From positions 1 through 37,789 of the forward strand of contig NZ_VRTY01000061.1 of NCBI RefSeq assembly GCF_008017455.1: a DNA stretch of 37,789 nt, read 5' to 3'. The notes under the pieces were generated by a model. That model saw nothing but the letters and a program-made list of their open reading frames with translations. It had not been told where the DNA came from and did not search any database. Of the stretch, positions 24,468 to 33,147 are shown piece after piece (position 1 is the stretch's first letter; each line of letters opens with the position of its first letter). A program made the translations under genes and the position numbers. This DNA comes from Pontibacter qinzhouensis. Lineage in GTDB: Bacteria; Bacteroidota; Bacteroidia; Cytophagales; Hymenobacteraceae.

Positions 24468-26171
24468 TTGGAAAATAAAAATATACTAAAGCTATTTAAG
24501 CTCACGGCTGAGCTCATGGAGCTGCACGACGAGAACCCATTTAAGATACGGTCTTATGGCAATGCCGTAGCGGCACTGGAACTGGTAGAGGAGCCTTTGG
24601 CAGGGAAGCAGCAAGCAGACCTGGAGCGAATAAATGGTGTTGGCAAAGGCATTGCTGCCAAGATAGTAGAAATTAACCAAACAGGTTCTTTTGCTGAACT
24701 AGACCAAATGCTGGCTGCCACACCTCCTGGCGTGGTGGAGATGCTGCGCATAAAAGGCATTGGTCCCAAAAAAGTGCGGGTAATCTGGAAGGAACTAGGC
24801 ACCGAAACTGTAGAAGAACTGTTGGAGGCATGTGAGCAGAATAAGCTGAGCAAAGTGAAAGGCTTTGGTGCTAAAACCCAGGAGAATATTCGGCAGGCGC
24901 TGCTGTTTACGCAGCAGAACCGTGGCAAAAAACTGTATGCTGAAGCCGAGCCAGGTGCCCTGGAGCTGCTGCAGGCCATACAAGATGCCTTACCCGACGC
25001 GCAGGTAGAACTGGTAGGGGCTTTGCGGCGCAAACTTGAAATTGTAGAGCAGCTGCAGTTTGTAGTGGCAACCGATGCCCCTGTGGCAGTTGCCGAAAAA
25101 ATAAGCGGATTGGAGGTGCTGCAGCAAGATGTGCGGCAGTCTGGGCCAAAAGTATGGCGCGGCAGCCATAGCCTCACCAGCCTCACTACCGAAATAAAGC
25201 TTGTTTCCGCAGATCAGTTTGCCGGTGAGGTGCTGCTGCAGTCGGCGGCCCTTGGGCATCTTACTCAACCTCTCAGCGAAGGCAAAAGTCTGATCAGCTA
25301 TATCCGGAACGAAAATTTTGCCTCAGAAGAAGCTATATACAAAGCGGCCGGACTGGCCTACATTGAGCCGGAATTACGCGAAGGAACCAACGAGCTGCAA
25401 CTGGCCCAGGAAAACAAGCTGCCTACACTGCTCGATCTCAACGACCTGAAAGGTATTTTGCACAACCACAGCACCTACTCCGATGGTGCGCACACGCTGG
25501 AACAGATGGCTACCTACTGCCGCGACCTCGGCTACGAGTACCTTGGCATCTGCGACCACTCCAAAACAGCCTCTTACGCGGGTGGCCTGCGCGAAGGCGA
25601 CGTGCTGCGGCAACACAAGGAGATAGAGGAGCTGAACCAAAAGCTGGCGCCGTTCAAAATATTTAAAGGCATCGAATCTGATATATTGGGCGATGGTTCT
25701 CTTGATTATGATCCGGATATTCTGGCTAGCTTCGACTTTATTGTGGCCTCGATCCACAGCAGCCTCAACATGGATGAGAAGAAAGCTACTGCCCGTCTCA
25801 TCACGGCCATCGAGAACCCGTACACTACCATGCTTGGCCACCCGACGGGCCGCCTGCTGCTGCGCCGCGAAGGGTACCCAATCGATCATAAAGCGGTGAT
25901 AGATGCCTGTGCTGCTAATAAGGTAATCATCGAAATAAATGCCAACCCCTGGCGCCTCGACCTGGACTGGCGATGGGTGCAGTACGCGCTGGAGCAGAAC
26001 GTTATGCTCAGCATAAACCCCGATGCCCACCACACGAGCGGCTACCACGACATGCGCTACGGCGTGTACATGGGCCGCAAAGGAGGCCTCACGAAAGAAA
26101 TGACTTTTAATGCCAAATCGGTGCAGGAGGTAGAGGCGTATTTCAGAGAGCGAAAGGAGCGGATAGGGTAG
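24468..26171 (+). CDS. polX: PolX-family protein with PHP domain, polymerase site degenerate
   Basis: 567 residues from a TTG start (MENKNILKLFKLTAELM), which matches where PolX proteins begin. N-terminal HhH domain about 1-75 (LERINGVGKGIAAKI), a second HhH (MLRIKGIGPKKV) and a third (KVKGFGAKTQENI), then a palm domain and a C-terminal PHP domain (from about 328). The palm motif that normally holds two catalytic Asp residues (DLD or DID after LRR) reads VEQLQF at about 193-198, and the third Asp position reads TEIKL. The PHP metal site is complete: HNHSTYSDG, CDHS, GIESD, SIHSS, GHPTGR and NPDAHH. It is likely a nuclease or phosphoesterase in DNA repair without polymerase activity. The downstream GT9 gene follows by 66 nt. 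Confidence 0.9.
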   Translation: MENKNILKLFKLTAELMELHDENPFKIRSYGNAVAALELVEEPLAGKQQADLERINGVGKGIAAKIVEINQTGSFAELDQMLAATPPGVVEMLRIKGIGPKKVRVIWKELGTETVEELLEACEQNKLSKVKGFGAKTQENIRQALLFTQQNRGKKLYAEAEPGALELLQAIQDALPDAQVELVGALRRKLEIVEQLQFVVATDAPVAVAEKISGLEVLQQDVRQSGPKVWRGSHSLTSLTTEIKLVSADQFAGEVLLQSAALGHLTQPLSEGKSLISYIRNENFASEEAIYKAAGLAYIEPELREGTNELQLAQENKLPTLLDLNDLKGILHNHSTYSDGAHTLEQMATYCRDLGYEYLGICDHSKTASYAGGLREGDVLRQHKEIEELNQKLAPFKIFKGIESDILGDGSLDYDPDILASFDFIVASIHSSLNMDEKKATARLITAIENPYTTMLGHPTGRLLLRREGYPIDHKAVIDACAANKVIIEINANPWRLDLDWRWVQYALEQNVMLSINPDAHHTSGYHDMRYGVYMGRKGGLTKEMTFNAKSVQEVEAYFRERKERIG

Positions 26172-26237
26172 GTGCTAATTGTACCTTTTAAGAGCACTAT
26201 CAAATTTGTTTGAACATGGACAATCAGAAATAAACGA

Positions 26238-27215
26238 ATGCCCAAAATACTCATCCTCCGCTTCTCTTCTATCGGTGATATTGTGCTCACTACACCGGTA
26301 ATCCGTTGCATAAAGCAGCAGGTGCCGGGGGCGGAGGTGCATTTCTGTACAAAACAGGGCTTTAAAGGCATGCTGGAGAGCAACCCTTACGTAGACAAGG
26401 TGCATGTGCTGCAAAGCAGCCTGAAAGAGCTGGTGCAGGGACTACAAGCAGAGAACTTCGATTATGTGGTAGATCTGCATAATAACCTCCGCACCCGCAT
26501 AATCAAGTTCAGGCTGGGCAAACCGAGCAGGAGCTTTAACAAGCTGAACTACGAGAAGTGGCTGATGGTGAACTTTAAGCGCAACCGCCTGCCCAACATG
26601 CACATTGTAGAGCGCTACCTCGAAGCAGCCACAGCGCTCGGCGTGAAAGACGATGGCCTTGGTCTGGACTATTTCATTCCTGCTAAAGATGAAGTGGCGC
26701 TGGAGGCGTTGCCGGAGCCATTTCGGCGAGGATATGTAGCTTTTGCCATAGGTGCACAACACTACACAAAGCGTTTGCCAACGGAGCGCATCATAGAGTT
26801 ATGTGAGCACTTAAACACCCCTGTTGTGTTGTTGGGAGGTAAAGAAGACAATGCTGCCGGTGAGCAAATAGCTGCGCTCTTCCATACACAAGAACAGGCT
26901 GGATCTACCATTGTCTACAACGCCTGTGGCAAGTATAACCTTAACCAATCGGCTTCGCTGGTGCGGCAGGCGGAGCAGATCGTGAGCCACGATACCGGCC
27001 TGATGCACATAGCGGCAGCCTTTAGTAAAGACATCATCAGCGTGTGGGGCAATACTATTCCCGAGTTTGGCATGTACCCCTTCCGCACGAAATTTCAGGT
27101 GCTGGAGGTACAGGGGCTGAGCTGTCGCCCATGCTCCAAAATAGGCTATAGCAAGTGCCCCCAGGGCCATTTTAAGTGTATGCGTGCTATTTCGTTTGAT
27201 GATCTGGCAGTGTAG
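26238..27215 (+). CDS. Glycosyltransferase family 9 (heptosyltransferase-like)
   Basis: 325 residues with the GT9 start MPKILILRFSSIGDIVLTTP, the central YVVDLHNNLRT, and the C-terminal donor-site segment VSHDTGLMHIAAAF and ISVWGNTIPEFGMYPF. Family members transfer heptose or similar sugars to lipopolysaccharide core. A Cys-containing tail (LSCRPCSKIGYSKCPQGHFKC) is common in this lineage. It follows PolX closely and may share its transcript, although the functions are unrelated. Confidence 0.93.
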   Translation: MPKILILRFSSIGDIVLTTPVIRCIKQQVPGAEVHFCTKQGFKGMLESNPYVDKVHVLQSSLKELVQGLQAENFDYVVDLHNNLRTRIIKFRLGKPSRSFNKLNYEKWLMVNFKRNRLPNMHIVERYLEAATALGVKDDGLGLDYFIPAKDEVALEALPEPFRRGYVAFAIGAQHYTKRLPTERIIELCEHLNTPVVLLGGKEDNAAGEQIAALFHTQEQAGSTIVYNACGKYNLNQSASLVRQAEQIVSHDTGLMHIAAAFSKDIISVWGNTIPEFGMYPFRTKFQVLEVQGLSCRPCSKIGYSKCPQGHFKCMRAISFDDLAV

Positions 27216-27318
27216 CAGCTACCTTCATGTTATTACGAGGGTACGACAAAGTGCATAACATACATCTAAACCAGTTCCGGATAAGTTCATCAGGTAACAG
27301 CATCCGAAACAGAAAATA

Positions 27319-27349
27319 CCTTCGGAAGACTATTTTCATCTGAATAACT
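27319..27349 (+). repeat. Dispersed bipartite element, copy 10
   Basis: CCTTCGGAAGA then CTATTTTCATCTGAATAACT, in the convergent gap between the GT9 gene and the sigma pseudogene. The remaining 27216-27526 shows no gene. Confidence 0.85.
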
Positions 27350-27526
27350 GCATCTGATCCAGTAAGGCAAGGTCCCATATCATTTAGTGCACCTTGTCGT
27401 AGACCTGTTACCAAAGGAGCAGCTTGCATGTAGTCCGGAATTTGTTGAATAAAAGCATCCTTTCATAGACTGCTTTACCTTGTGTGACCTCTCCTATTCA
27501 TTTTCAGGAGGGCAACTCAAGGTATG

Positions 27527-28024
27527 CTAAATGTTTTTCACTGTTTGAATATTACCATGAAGCTGCTGCAGGTAAGGGTTAAAATTTTTATTGTTTTGTT
27601 TTTTTGTATACCAAAAGCTAACGTCGGCAATTTCTTCGTTTGCGTAGCCGTCCAGGTGCAGCGACATGAGCAGCCTGTCTGTCTCGGGTAGTTGCTTAAT
27701 AGCTGCCAGCAGTAGCAACGACTGTTCGCTGGGGCCTTCGCCGGAGGAGTTGGGTTCCAGGTGGCCCAGCTCCTCCAGTGAGTGATTTTTATGTACAGGC
27801 TTCCGGCGGTAGAGCAGCACCGTATTGGCACTTACACGATAAAGCCAGGTAGAAAACTTTGCCTCTCCATTATAAGCGCCAAACGATTTCCAGGCCTGGC
27901 CTATTATTTCCTGATATAAATCTTTCCGGTCCTCCGGATGGTCTACATAAAGCCTGATTACCTTATGAATAATGCCGGCATCTAGTTGTAGGTGCAGGAA
28001 GTCCTATTCCGTAGTAGCAGGCAT
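27527..28024 (-). pseudogene. Decayed ECF sigma factor gene
   Basis: The reading frame from the ATG at 28024 begins MPATTE, then meets TAG at 28006-28004, where family members usually have Gln (CAG to TAG). After it comes clear ECF sigma sequence: AGIIHKVIRLY, EDRKDLYQEI, AWKSFGAYNGEAKFSTWLYR (region 2), then AIKQLPETDRLLMSLHLDGY and NEEIADV (region 4). Near 27615-27625 the frame appears to shift: the +1 frame reads LAFGIQKNKTIKIL, a better fit to the region 4 recognition helix than the in-frame SFWYTKKQNNK. No ATG exists downstream of the stop before region 2 is lost. It starts 12 nt after the TraB/GumN-type gene. Two independent lesions argue for a pseudogene; a sequencing error could explain one. 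Confidence 0.8.
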
Positions 28025-28036
28025 AGGGTGCATTGG

Positions 28037-28978
28037 TTACTGGAGTGGTTTAACGGTGTAGCCTGCGTTCTGCAGCAGTTTAATAAGGCCGTTGTTGCCG
28101 GGCAAGTGCATGGCGCCTACGGCTATAAAGGTTTGCTGCGCCTTTAGTATCTGGGGGAGTTGCGTCATCCAGTTTTTGTTCCGGTCGTCGAGCATGTAGG
28201 CCATATCTTCCTCGCCCATCTTTTTGCTGTATGCCTCCGAGGCAGCTACCATAGCTTGCAAATCTTTGTTGAAATAGAGGTTGGTTAGCTCTTCCTGCGA
28301 ATTTAAAACATAGTCTTTAGACTTTACAAACGCTATCAGCTGTTGTGCCTGCTGGTCCAGAGAGTGGTGGTCGTAGAGCAGTTGCATTTGCTGTTCCAAT
28401 GTTTCGAGGTAAAACATCTTCTTATTGTTGCTGCGCCCCTGACTTGCGAAATACATATCGAGTGCCTGCCCGTCTTCGAATTTTTTAACTGCCTCCAGGT
28501 CTTTGTACTCGGTTACGGAGAGCAGCAGCATGAGCGAAACAGGTTTCATGTGGTCGAGCATGGCCAGGTCGTAACCCAGAACATTTTTGGTCTCTGTTGC
28601 CACCAACTGGTACTCCTCCGCACTTAAAAGTTCGGAAAGTTTGTTTTCGGGCATCACCATGTAGCCGGCCAGCTGCATAACTTTAGATGAGTCGATATCG
28701 GCCTCTATTACCACTGCCTTGCTTTGCTCGAAATGCTGCTTTACCTCAGGAGTGGTGCTTAGGTAGCTGTCGTTCAGTAAATGAAAGGTGCCATAAAGGT
28801 AAGAAGGTTGTTTAAGGCCGTTGCCGCTAATTTCCCATAAAAGCGAGTTGGCAACGGCTGTAGTTGCCGGAGCCGTTTTGCTGGCCTGGCGCTCTTTTGC
28901 TTTCCGGGCCTGGGCAAAGGTTGGCTGCCACAGTAAGCTGGTCAGCAGAAAAAGGCAAAGAAGGAGTTTTGATTTCAT
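28037..28978 (-). CDS. TraB/GumN family secreted protein
   Basis: 313 residues from the ATG at 28978; the open frame goes further to 29029, but the signal peptide (MKSKLLLCLFLLTSLLWQPTFAQA) begins here. The family's two GxxH motifs are present, GTFHL near the start of the mature protein and GAMHLPG near the end, with an acidic IEADID between. TraB/GumN proteins are thought to be metal-dependent peptidases related to Tiki, with poorly known substrates. It is divergent from the 29111 gene and is followed directly by the broken sigma factor gene, likely in the same transcript. Confidence 0.9.
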   Translation of the reverse strand: MKSKLLLCLFLLTSLLWQPTFAQARKAKERQASKTAPATTAVANSLLWEISGNGLKQPSYLYGTFHLLNDSYLSTTPEVKQHFEQSKAVVIEADIDSSKVMQLAGYMVMPENKLSELLSAEEYQLVATETKNVLGYDLAMLDHMKPVSLMLLLSVTEYKDLEAVKKFEDGQALDMYFASQGRSNNKKMFYLETLEQQMQLLYDHHSLDQQAQQLIAFVKSKDYVLNSQEELTNLYFNKDLQAMVAASEAYSKKMGEEDMAYMLDDRNKNWMTQLPQILKAQQTFIAVGAMHLPGNNGLIKLLQNAGYTVKPLQ

Positions 28979-29030
28979 TTTAACAGAGTTTTTCAGACAA
29001 AAGGCCAGATAAAAAAGGGATGTTTGCAAT

Positions 29031-29101
29031 TTTGAACAATATGTATCAATTTGCTTTTAATTTGAACAATAGTAGCAGTTTTTTACTTATTTTTTTGAAC
29101 A
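29031..29101. promoter_or_regulatory. Triple TTGAACA repeat in a divergent promoter region
   Basis: TTGAACA occurs at 29032-29038, 29062-29068 and 29095-29101. The first two sit in identical TTTGAACAAT decamers exactly 30 bp apart, close to three helical turns; the third is 33 bp on. They fill the 132-bp gap between the TraB/GumN-type gene and the gene at 29111. They may be regulator sites; this is inference. Confidence 0.45.
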
Positions 29102-29110
29102 CAATGCTTT

Positions 29111-29527
29111 ATGCCAAACTATAACCTGACCTGGCAAGACACAGATGTGCAGCTTCTGGAAGCCCTGTTGCTGGCGACAGGCGGAGAGGGAGGTGCTCCG
29201 CTACAGGAGGTGCTGCTGATGAGCGATGCCCTGGAGGGGGTTGTGCTCAGCCTGCAGGAGGTACAGGATGCCTTCCTGAAGCTTATTGCTGCCGGGTATA
29301 TTGCCATCCAGAAAAACAAGCTCTTGCTTACACCCGAATTTTTGCTGGCTTACGAAGAAATTACGCTCCGCGAAGGCATGGTAGAGGCAGATGAGCAAAA
29401 ACCACTCCTGACCCTGCTGCAACAGCAAAGCCTGAACGAGCAGCAACTGGAGGAAGTAAACACCTCTATCCTGAAAAAATATAAACTCAAAAACCAGTAT
29501 CAGCAGTACCTGGAGCAGTTCGGGTAA
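29111..29527 (+). CDS. Small protein of unknown function
   Basis: 138 residues, acidic and Leu/Gln-rich, no signal peptide or membrane segment. It looks all-helical. LQEVQDAFLKLIAAGYIAIQKNKLLLTPEF resembles a winged-helix turn and could be a small helix-turn-helix protein; this is an impression, not a match. The C-terminal third (LLQQQSLNEQQLEEVNTSILKKYKLKNQYQQYLEQF) looks like an amphipathic helix. It converges with serS, sharing a terminator. I do not recognise the family. Confidence 0.7.
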   Translation: MPNYNLTWQDTDVQLLEALLLATGGEGGAPLQEVLLMSDALEGVVLSLQEVQDAFLKLIAAGYIAIQKNKLLLTPEFLLAYEEITLREGMVEADEQKPLLTLLQQQSLNEQQLEEVNTSILKKYKLKNQYQQYLEQFG

Positions 29528-29594
29528 TTCCTGGTTGCTAGTTGTTAATTGATGATTGTTGCCTGGAATTTGACGTGAATCTTCCTGAGTAACG

Positions 29595-29643
29595 ATAAAA
29601 GAGATAGAGCCGCTGATCTTTTTCAACGGCTCTATCTCTTTAT
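29595..29643. terminator. Bidirectional Rho-independent terminator between 29111 gene and serS
   Basis: ATAAAAGAGATAGAGCCG pairs with CGGCTCTATCTCTTTAT around a 14-nt loop, with A-run on the left and T-run on the right, so it can work for both convergent genes. About 30 bp of related sequence flank it as an inverted repeat (29531-29564 and 29645-29674). Confidence 0.92.
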
Positions 29644-29669
29644 AGCAATCATCAATTAACAACCAGCAA

Positions 29670-30944
29670 TCAGGAAATCTTCTCAAAACCCAGGTACGGG
29701 TGCAGCACTTTGGGCATGTTGATGCCTTCGGGTGTTTGGTTGTTCTCGAGTATGGCGGCTACAATGCGGGGCAGTGCCAGTGCGCTACCATTCAGGGTGT
29801 GCAGCAGCTGTGTTTTGCCGTTCTCGTTTTTGTAGCGAAGCTTCAGACGGTTGGCCTGGTAGGTCTCAAAATTACTGGCAGAGCTAACCTCGAGCCAACG
29901 CCCTTGGGCGGCGGAGTATACTTCCATGTCGTAGGTGAGGGCGGAGGTAAAGCCCATGTCGCCACCACAAAGGCGCAGTACCCGGTAAGGCAGCTCCAGC
30001 TTCTGCAGCAGCCCTTGTATATAGCTGCTCATTTCTTCCAGCGCCTCATATGATTTTTCAGGTAGCGTAATTTGTACAATCTCTACTTTGTCGAACTGGT
30101 GCAGGCGGTTAAGGCCACGCACATCGGCTCCCCACGAACCAGCCTCTCTTCTGAAGCAGGGGGTATGGCCGGTGTTCTTAATAGGCAGCTGCTCTACCGG
30201 CACAATTACGTCGCGGTACATGTTCGTAATCGGTACTTCTGCCGTAGGAATCAGGTAGTAATTGTCTTCGGTGGCATGGTACATCTGGCCATCTTTGTCG
30301 GGCAACTGGCCGGTGCCGTAACCGGAGGCCTCGTTTACCAGAATAGGAGGCTGCACTTCCATATAGCCGGCCTTCATGGCCTCATCCAGAAAGAAGTTGA
30401 TAAGTGCCCGTTGCAGCCGTGCCCCCTGCCTTTTGTAAACCGGGAAACCTGCTCCGGTAATTTTATTACCTAGCTCAAAATCGATGATGTCGTACTTCTG
30501 GATGAGTTCCCAGTGCGGCTGCGCTCCTTCGTGCAGCTGCGGAATAGCCCCGTGCTCCAGCACTACCTCGTTGTCTTCAGCCGATCTGCCGGCAGGCACA
30601 CTCTCGTGCGGCAGGTTGGGGAGCTTGTAAAGGGCTTTTTGTACTTCTTCCTCAAAAGTGGTCAGCTGTTCAGCCAGGGTTTTGGCCTTTTGCTTCAGTT
30701 CTGAGGTCTGGGCTTTGTACGATTCGGCTTTTTCGCGTTCGCCATTTTTCATCAGCACACCTATCTCTTTCGATAGGCTGTTGGCCTGAGCCTGTGTATC
30801 GTCGTGCTCGGTTTGTACCTGGCGGCGTTGCTGGTCTAGCTCCAGCAATGCGGCTACCTCCTGGGCAGCATTTTTGTAGTTTTTCTTGTTCAAACCTGCC
30901 ACTACCAGGTCTGTCTGCTCTCTTAAAACGGTTAGCTGTAGCAT
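29670..30944 (-). CDS. serS: Seryl-tRNA synthetase
   Basis: 424 residues from the ATG at 30944 (MLQLTVLREQTDLVVAGL), the normal start and length for SerRS. Residues about 30-105 form the tRNA-binding antiparallel coiled coil. The class II core follows, with IPTAEVPITNMYRD, motif 2 in CFRREAGSWGADVRGLNRLHQFDKVE, and motif 3 in LNGSALALPRIVAAILENNQ. An in-frame ATG at 31031 lies before the promoter box and is rejected as the start. Divergent from rho. Confidence 0.97.
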   Translation of the reverse strand: MLQLTVLREQTDLVVAGLNKKNYKNAAQEVAALLELDQQRRQVQTEHDDTQAQANSLSKEIGVLMKNGEREKAESYKAQTSELKQKAKTLAEQLTTFEEEVQKALYKLPNLPHESVPAGRSAEDNEVVLEHGAIPQLHEGAQPHWELIQKYDIIDFELGNKITGAGFPVYKRQGARLQRALINFFLDEAMKAGYMEVQPPILVNEASGYGTGQLPDKDGQMYHATEDNYYLIPTAEVPITNMYRDVIVPVEQLPIKNTGHTPCFRREAGSWGADVRGLNRLHQFDKVEIVQITLPEKSYEALEEMSSYIQGLLQKLELPYRVLRLCGGDMGFTSALTYDMEVYSAAQGRWLEVSSASNFETYQANRLKLRYKNENGKTQLLHTLNGSALALPRIVAAILENNQTPEGINMPKVLHPYLGFEKIS

Positions 30945-30966
30945 CGTTTGTCGGTTAATAGTGGTA

Positions 30967-30974
30967 CAAAAATA
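30967..30974 (-). promoter_or_regulatory. -7 promoter box of serS
   Basis: On the minus strand TATTTTTG fits TAnnTTTG exactly. Transcription would start near 30960, leaving about a 16-nt leader before the ATG at 30944. It decides between the two possible serS starts. Confidence 0.65.
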
Positions 30975-31227
30975 TACTTTTTTGAGTAGTATGCTGCCTT
31001 TCTGAAATCTTTTAGGCAAAACTTGAAACATTTTAGATAAAAAACACGGTAATATTTGTAAATTAAGCTGTATTGCGATAACATTGCGTTACAAATTGAG
31101 AAGGCGCGTATCCTGAGCCTCACTTACTCTTTCACAACCGAACCTTTTTCCTAGTCTAATTTAAAATCTCTCGCTGCGTCCGCACAAGCGTTCCTGGCAA
31201 GTTAAGCTAACTACCATACCATTATTT

Positions 31228-33147
31228 ATGTACAATATTGAAGAATTGAAAGATAGGCTTCTTTCAGAGCTCAAGGAAATTGCTGAAGACCTGGGTGTTA
31301 AAAATTTCAAGAAATTGAGTAAACAAGACCTGATTTATAAGATCCTTGACCAGCAAGCCGTTACCCCTCCCGAAAAATTGCCAAAAAAGATCAAACAGAC
31401 CCCCAGCGCTGCTACCCCAGAAGAAACTACTGCTCCTGAAAATACAACTTCCACTCCTGCTGCTCCTGTAGCCGCAGAAGCTCCGGCTGTTGAAGCAACG
31501 CCAGCACCGGCTGCTGAAGCTGCGCCAACCCCGGCTCCGGCAAAGGCAGCACCAGCCAAAGCTGCACCTGCTCCAGCCAAGGCAGCTCCTGCAGCCCGCA
31601 AACCAGCCAAGCCCGCAGCTGCCCGTACCGAATCGCAGCCACAGTTGTTTGTGCCTGCCAAAGCACCAGCCAAAGATCATGGTCCGCAGCAGAGAGAACG
31701 CGTGCAACCACGCCGCGATAACGTAGAGCAAGCCACAGCCGAGCCCCGTGCAGAGCGCTCTGAGCCACGTGCCGAACAGCCGCAACGCCAGGAACGACCA
31801 GAGCAGCAACAGCGCAACGACAACCAGCAGCGGAATGAAAATCAGCAGCGAAATGAAAACCAGTCGCGCAACGATAACCGTGAGCAGCGCCCGGAAAGAA
31901 ATGAAAACCGCAACGACAACCGCCAGGATAACCGCGAGCCACGCGACTTTAACCGAAGCGATAACCGTGGAGGCGATAACAACCAGCGTCGGCCGAACCA
32001 GATAAACGCCAGCACTAGTAACTTTAAAGAGTTTGACGGAATAATTATAAACGAAGGGGTACTTGAACTCATGCAAGATGGGTATGGTTTCCTGCGTTCT
32101 ACCCACTATAATTACCTGGCCAGCCCCGACGATATTTATGTATCGCCATCGCAGATAAAGCTATTCGGCCTTAAAACCGGCGACACGGTAAAAGGACAGA
32201 TTCGCCCTCCGAAAGAAGGAGAGAAATACTTTGCCCTGCTGAAGGTTGAAACTGTTAACGGACGAACAACAGAGGAAATACGTGACCGCATTCCGTTCCA
32301 GCACCTTACACCGCTTTTCCCCGACGAGCGCCTTAAACTAACTGGTCGGCCAAGCCAGCTTTCAACCCGAATTCTGGACCTTTTTGCCCCTATCGGTAAA
32401 GGCCAGCGTGGTATGATTGTGGCACAGCCTAAAACAGGTAAAACCGTGTTGCTGAAAGAAATAGCCAATGCTATCTCTGAAAATCACCCGGAAGTTTACC
32501 TCATGATCCTGCTCATAGATGAGCGACCTGAAGAGGTAACCGATATGGCACGTAGCGTAAAGGCCGAGGTAATTGCCTCTACTTTTGATGAAACAGCCGA
32601 GCGCCACGTAAAAGTATCGAGTATCGTGCTAGATAAAGCAAAGCGCATGGTAGAGTGCGGACACGACGTAGTTATCCTGCTCGACTCTATTACTCGTCTG
32701 GCTCGTGCCTATAACACCGTAGTTCCGTCGTCTGGCAAAATATTGTCGGGTGGTGTAGATGCCAACGCGTTGCACAAGCCGAAGCGCTTCTTTGGTGCTG
32801 CCCGTAACGTAGAAAACGGTGGCTCGCTCACCATTATAGCCACTGCCCTGATAGACACAGGCTCTAAAATGGATGAGGTTATTTTTGAAGAATTTAAAGG
32901 TACCGGTAACATGGAGCTTCAGCTGGATCGTAAGCTGGCCAATAAGCGTGTGTACCCTGCTATCGATGTGCCTGCTTCCGGTACTCGCCGAGAAGACCTG
33001 CTCATGGACCGAGACGAACTGAACCGCGTTTGGATTCTGCGCAAATACATGTCAGATATGAACGCCATCGAAGCTATGGAATTCCTGAAAGACAGAATGA
33101 CCGGCACCAAGAGCAACGAAGAATTCCTGATTTCGATGAACAGTTAA
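31228..33147 (+). CDS. rho: Transcription termination factor Rho with long disordered insertion
   Basis: Hexameric RNA helicase that ends transcription. 639 residues, against about 420 in E. coli. Residues 1-45 are the Rho N-terminal helical domain (MYNIEELKDRLLSELKEIAE). Residues about 46-145 are Ala/Pro/Lys-rich; about 146-262 are Arg/Asn/Gln/Glu-rich with repeats of QQRNEN and NRNDNR type. The RNA-binding cold-shock fold follows (EGVLELMQDGYGFLRS, about 272), then the ATPase with Walker A PKTGKT (about 401-406) and Walker B VVILLDSITRLARAYN, and the R-loop region. Insertions at this place are known in Bacteroidota Rho and in Bacteroides thetaiotaomicron have been linked to phase separation. 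Confidence 0.97.
   Translation: MYNIEELKDRLLSELKEIAEDLGVKNFKKLSKQDLIYKILDQQAVTPPEKLPKKIKQTPSAATPEETTAPENTTSTPAAPVAAEAPAVEATPAPAAEAAPTPAPAKAAPAKAAPAPAKAAPAARKPAKPAAARTESQPQLFVPAKAPAKDHGPQQRERVQPRRDNVEQATAEPRAERSEPRAEQPQRQERPEQQQRNDNQQRNENQQRNENQSRNDNREQRPERNENRNDNRQDNREPRDFNRSDNRGGDNNQRRPNQINASTSNFKEFDGIIINEGVLELMQDGYGFLRSTHYNYLASPDDIYVSPSQIKLFGLKTGDTVKGQIRPPKEGEKYFALLKVETVNGRTTEEIRDRIPFQHLTPLFPDERLKLTGRPSQLSTRILDLFAPIGKGQRGMIVAQPKTGKTVLLKEIANAISENHPEVYLMILLIDERPEEVTDMARSVKAEVIASTFDETAERHVKVSSIVLDKAKRMVECGHDVVILLDSITRLARAYNTVVPSSGKILSGGVDANALHKPKRFFGAARNVENGGSLTIIATALIDTGSKMDEVIFEEFKGTGNMELQLDRKLANKRVYPAIDVPASGTRREDLLMDRDELNRVWILRKYMSDMNAIEAMEFLKDRMTGTKSNEEFLISMNS

Noticed and set aside
31264..32106. 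280-codon antisense frame within rho
   Set aside because: It is the mirror of the low-complexity rho segment, with Cys/Ser/Trp runs; a shadow of rho.
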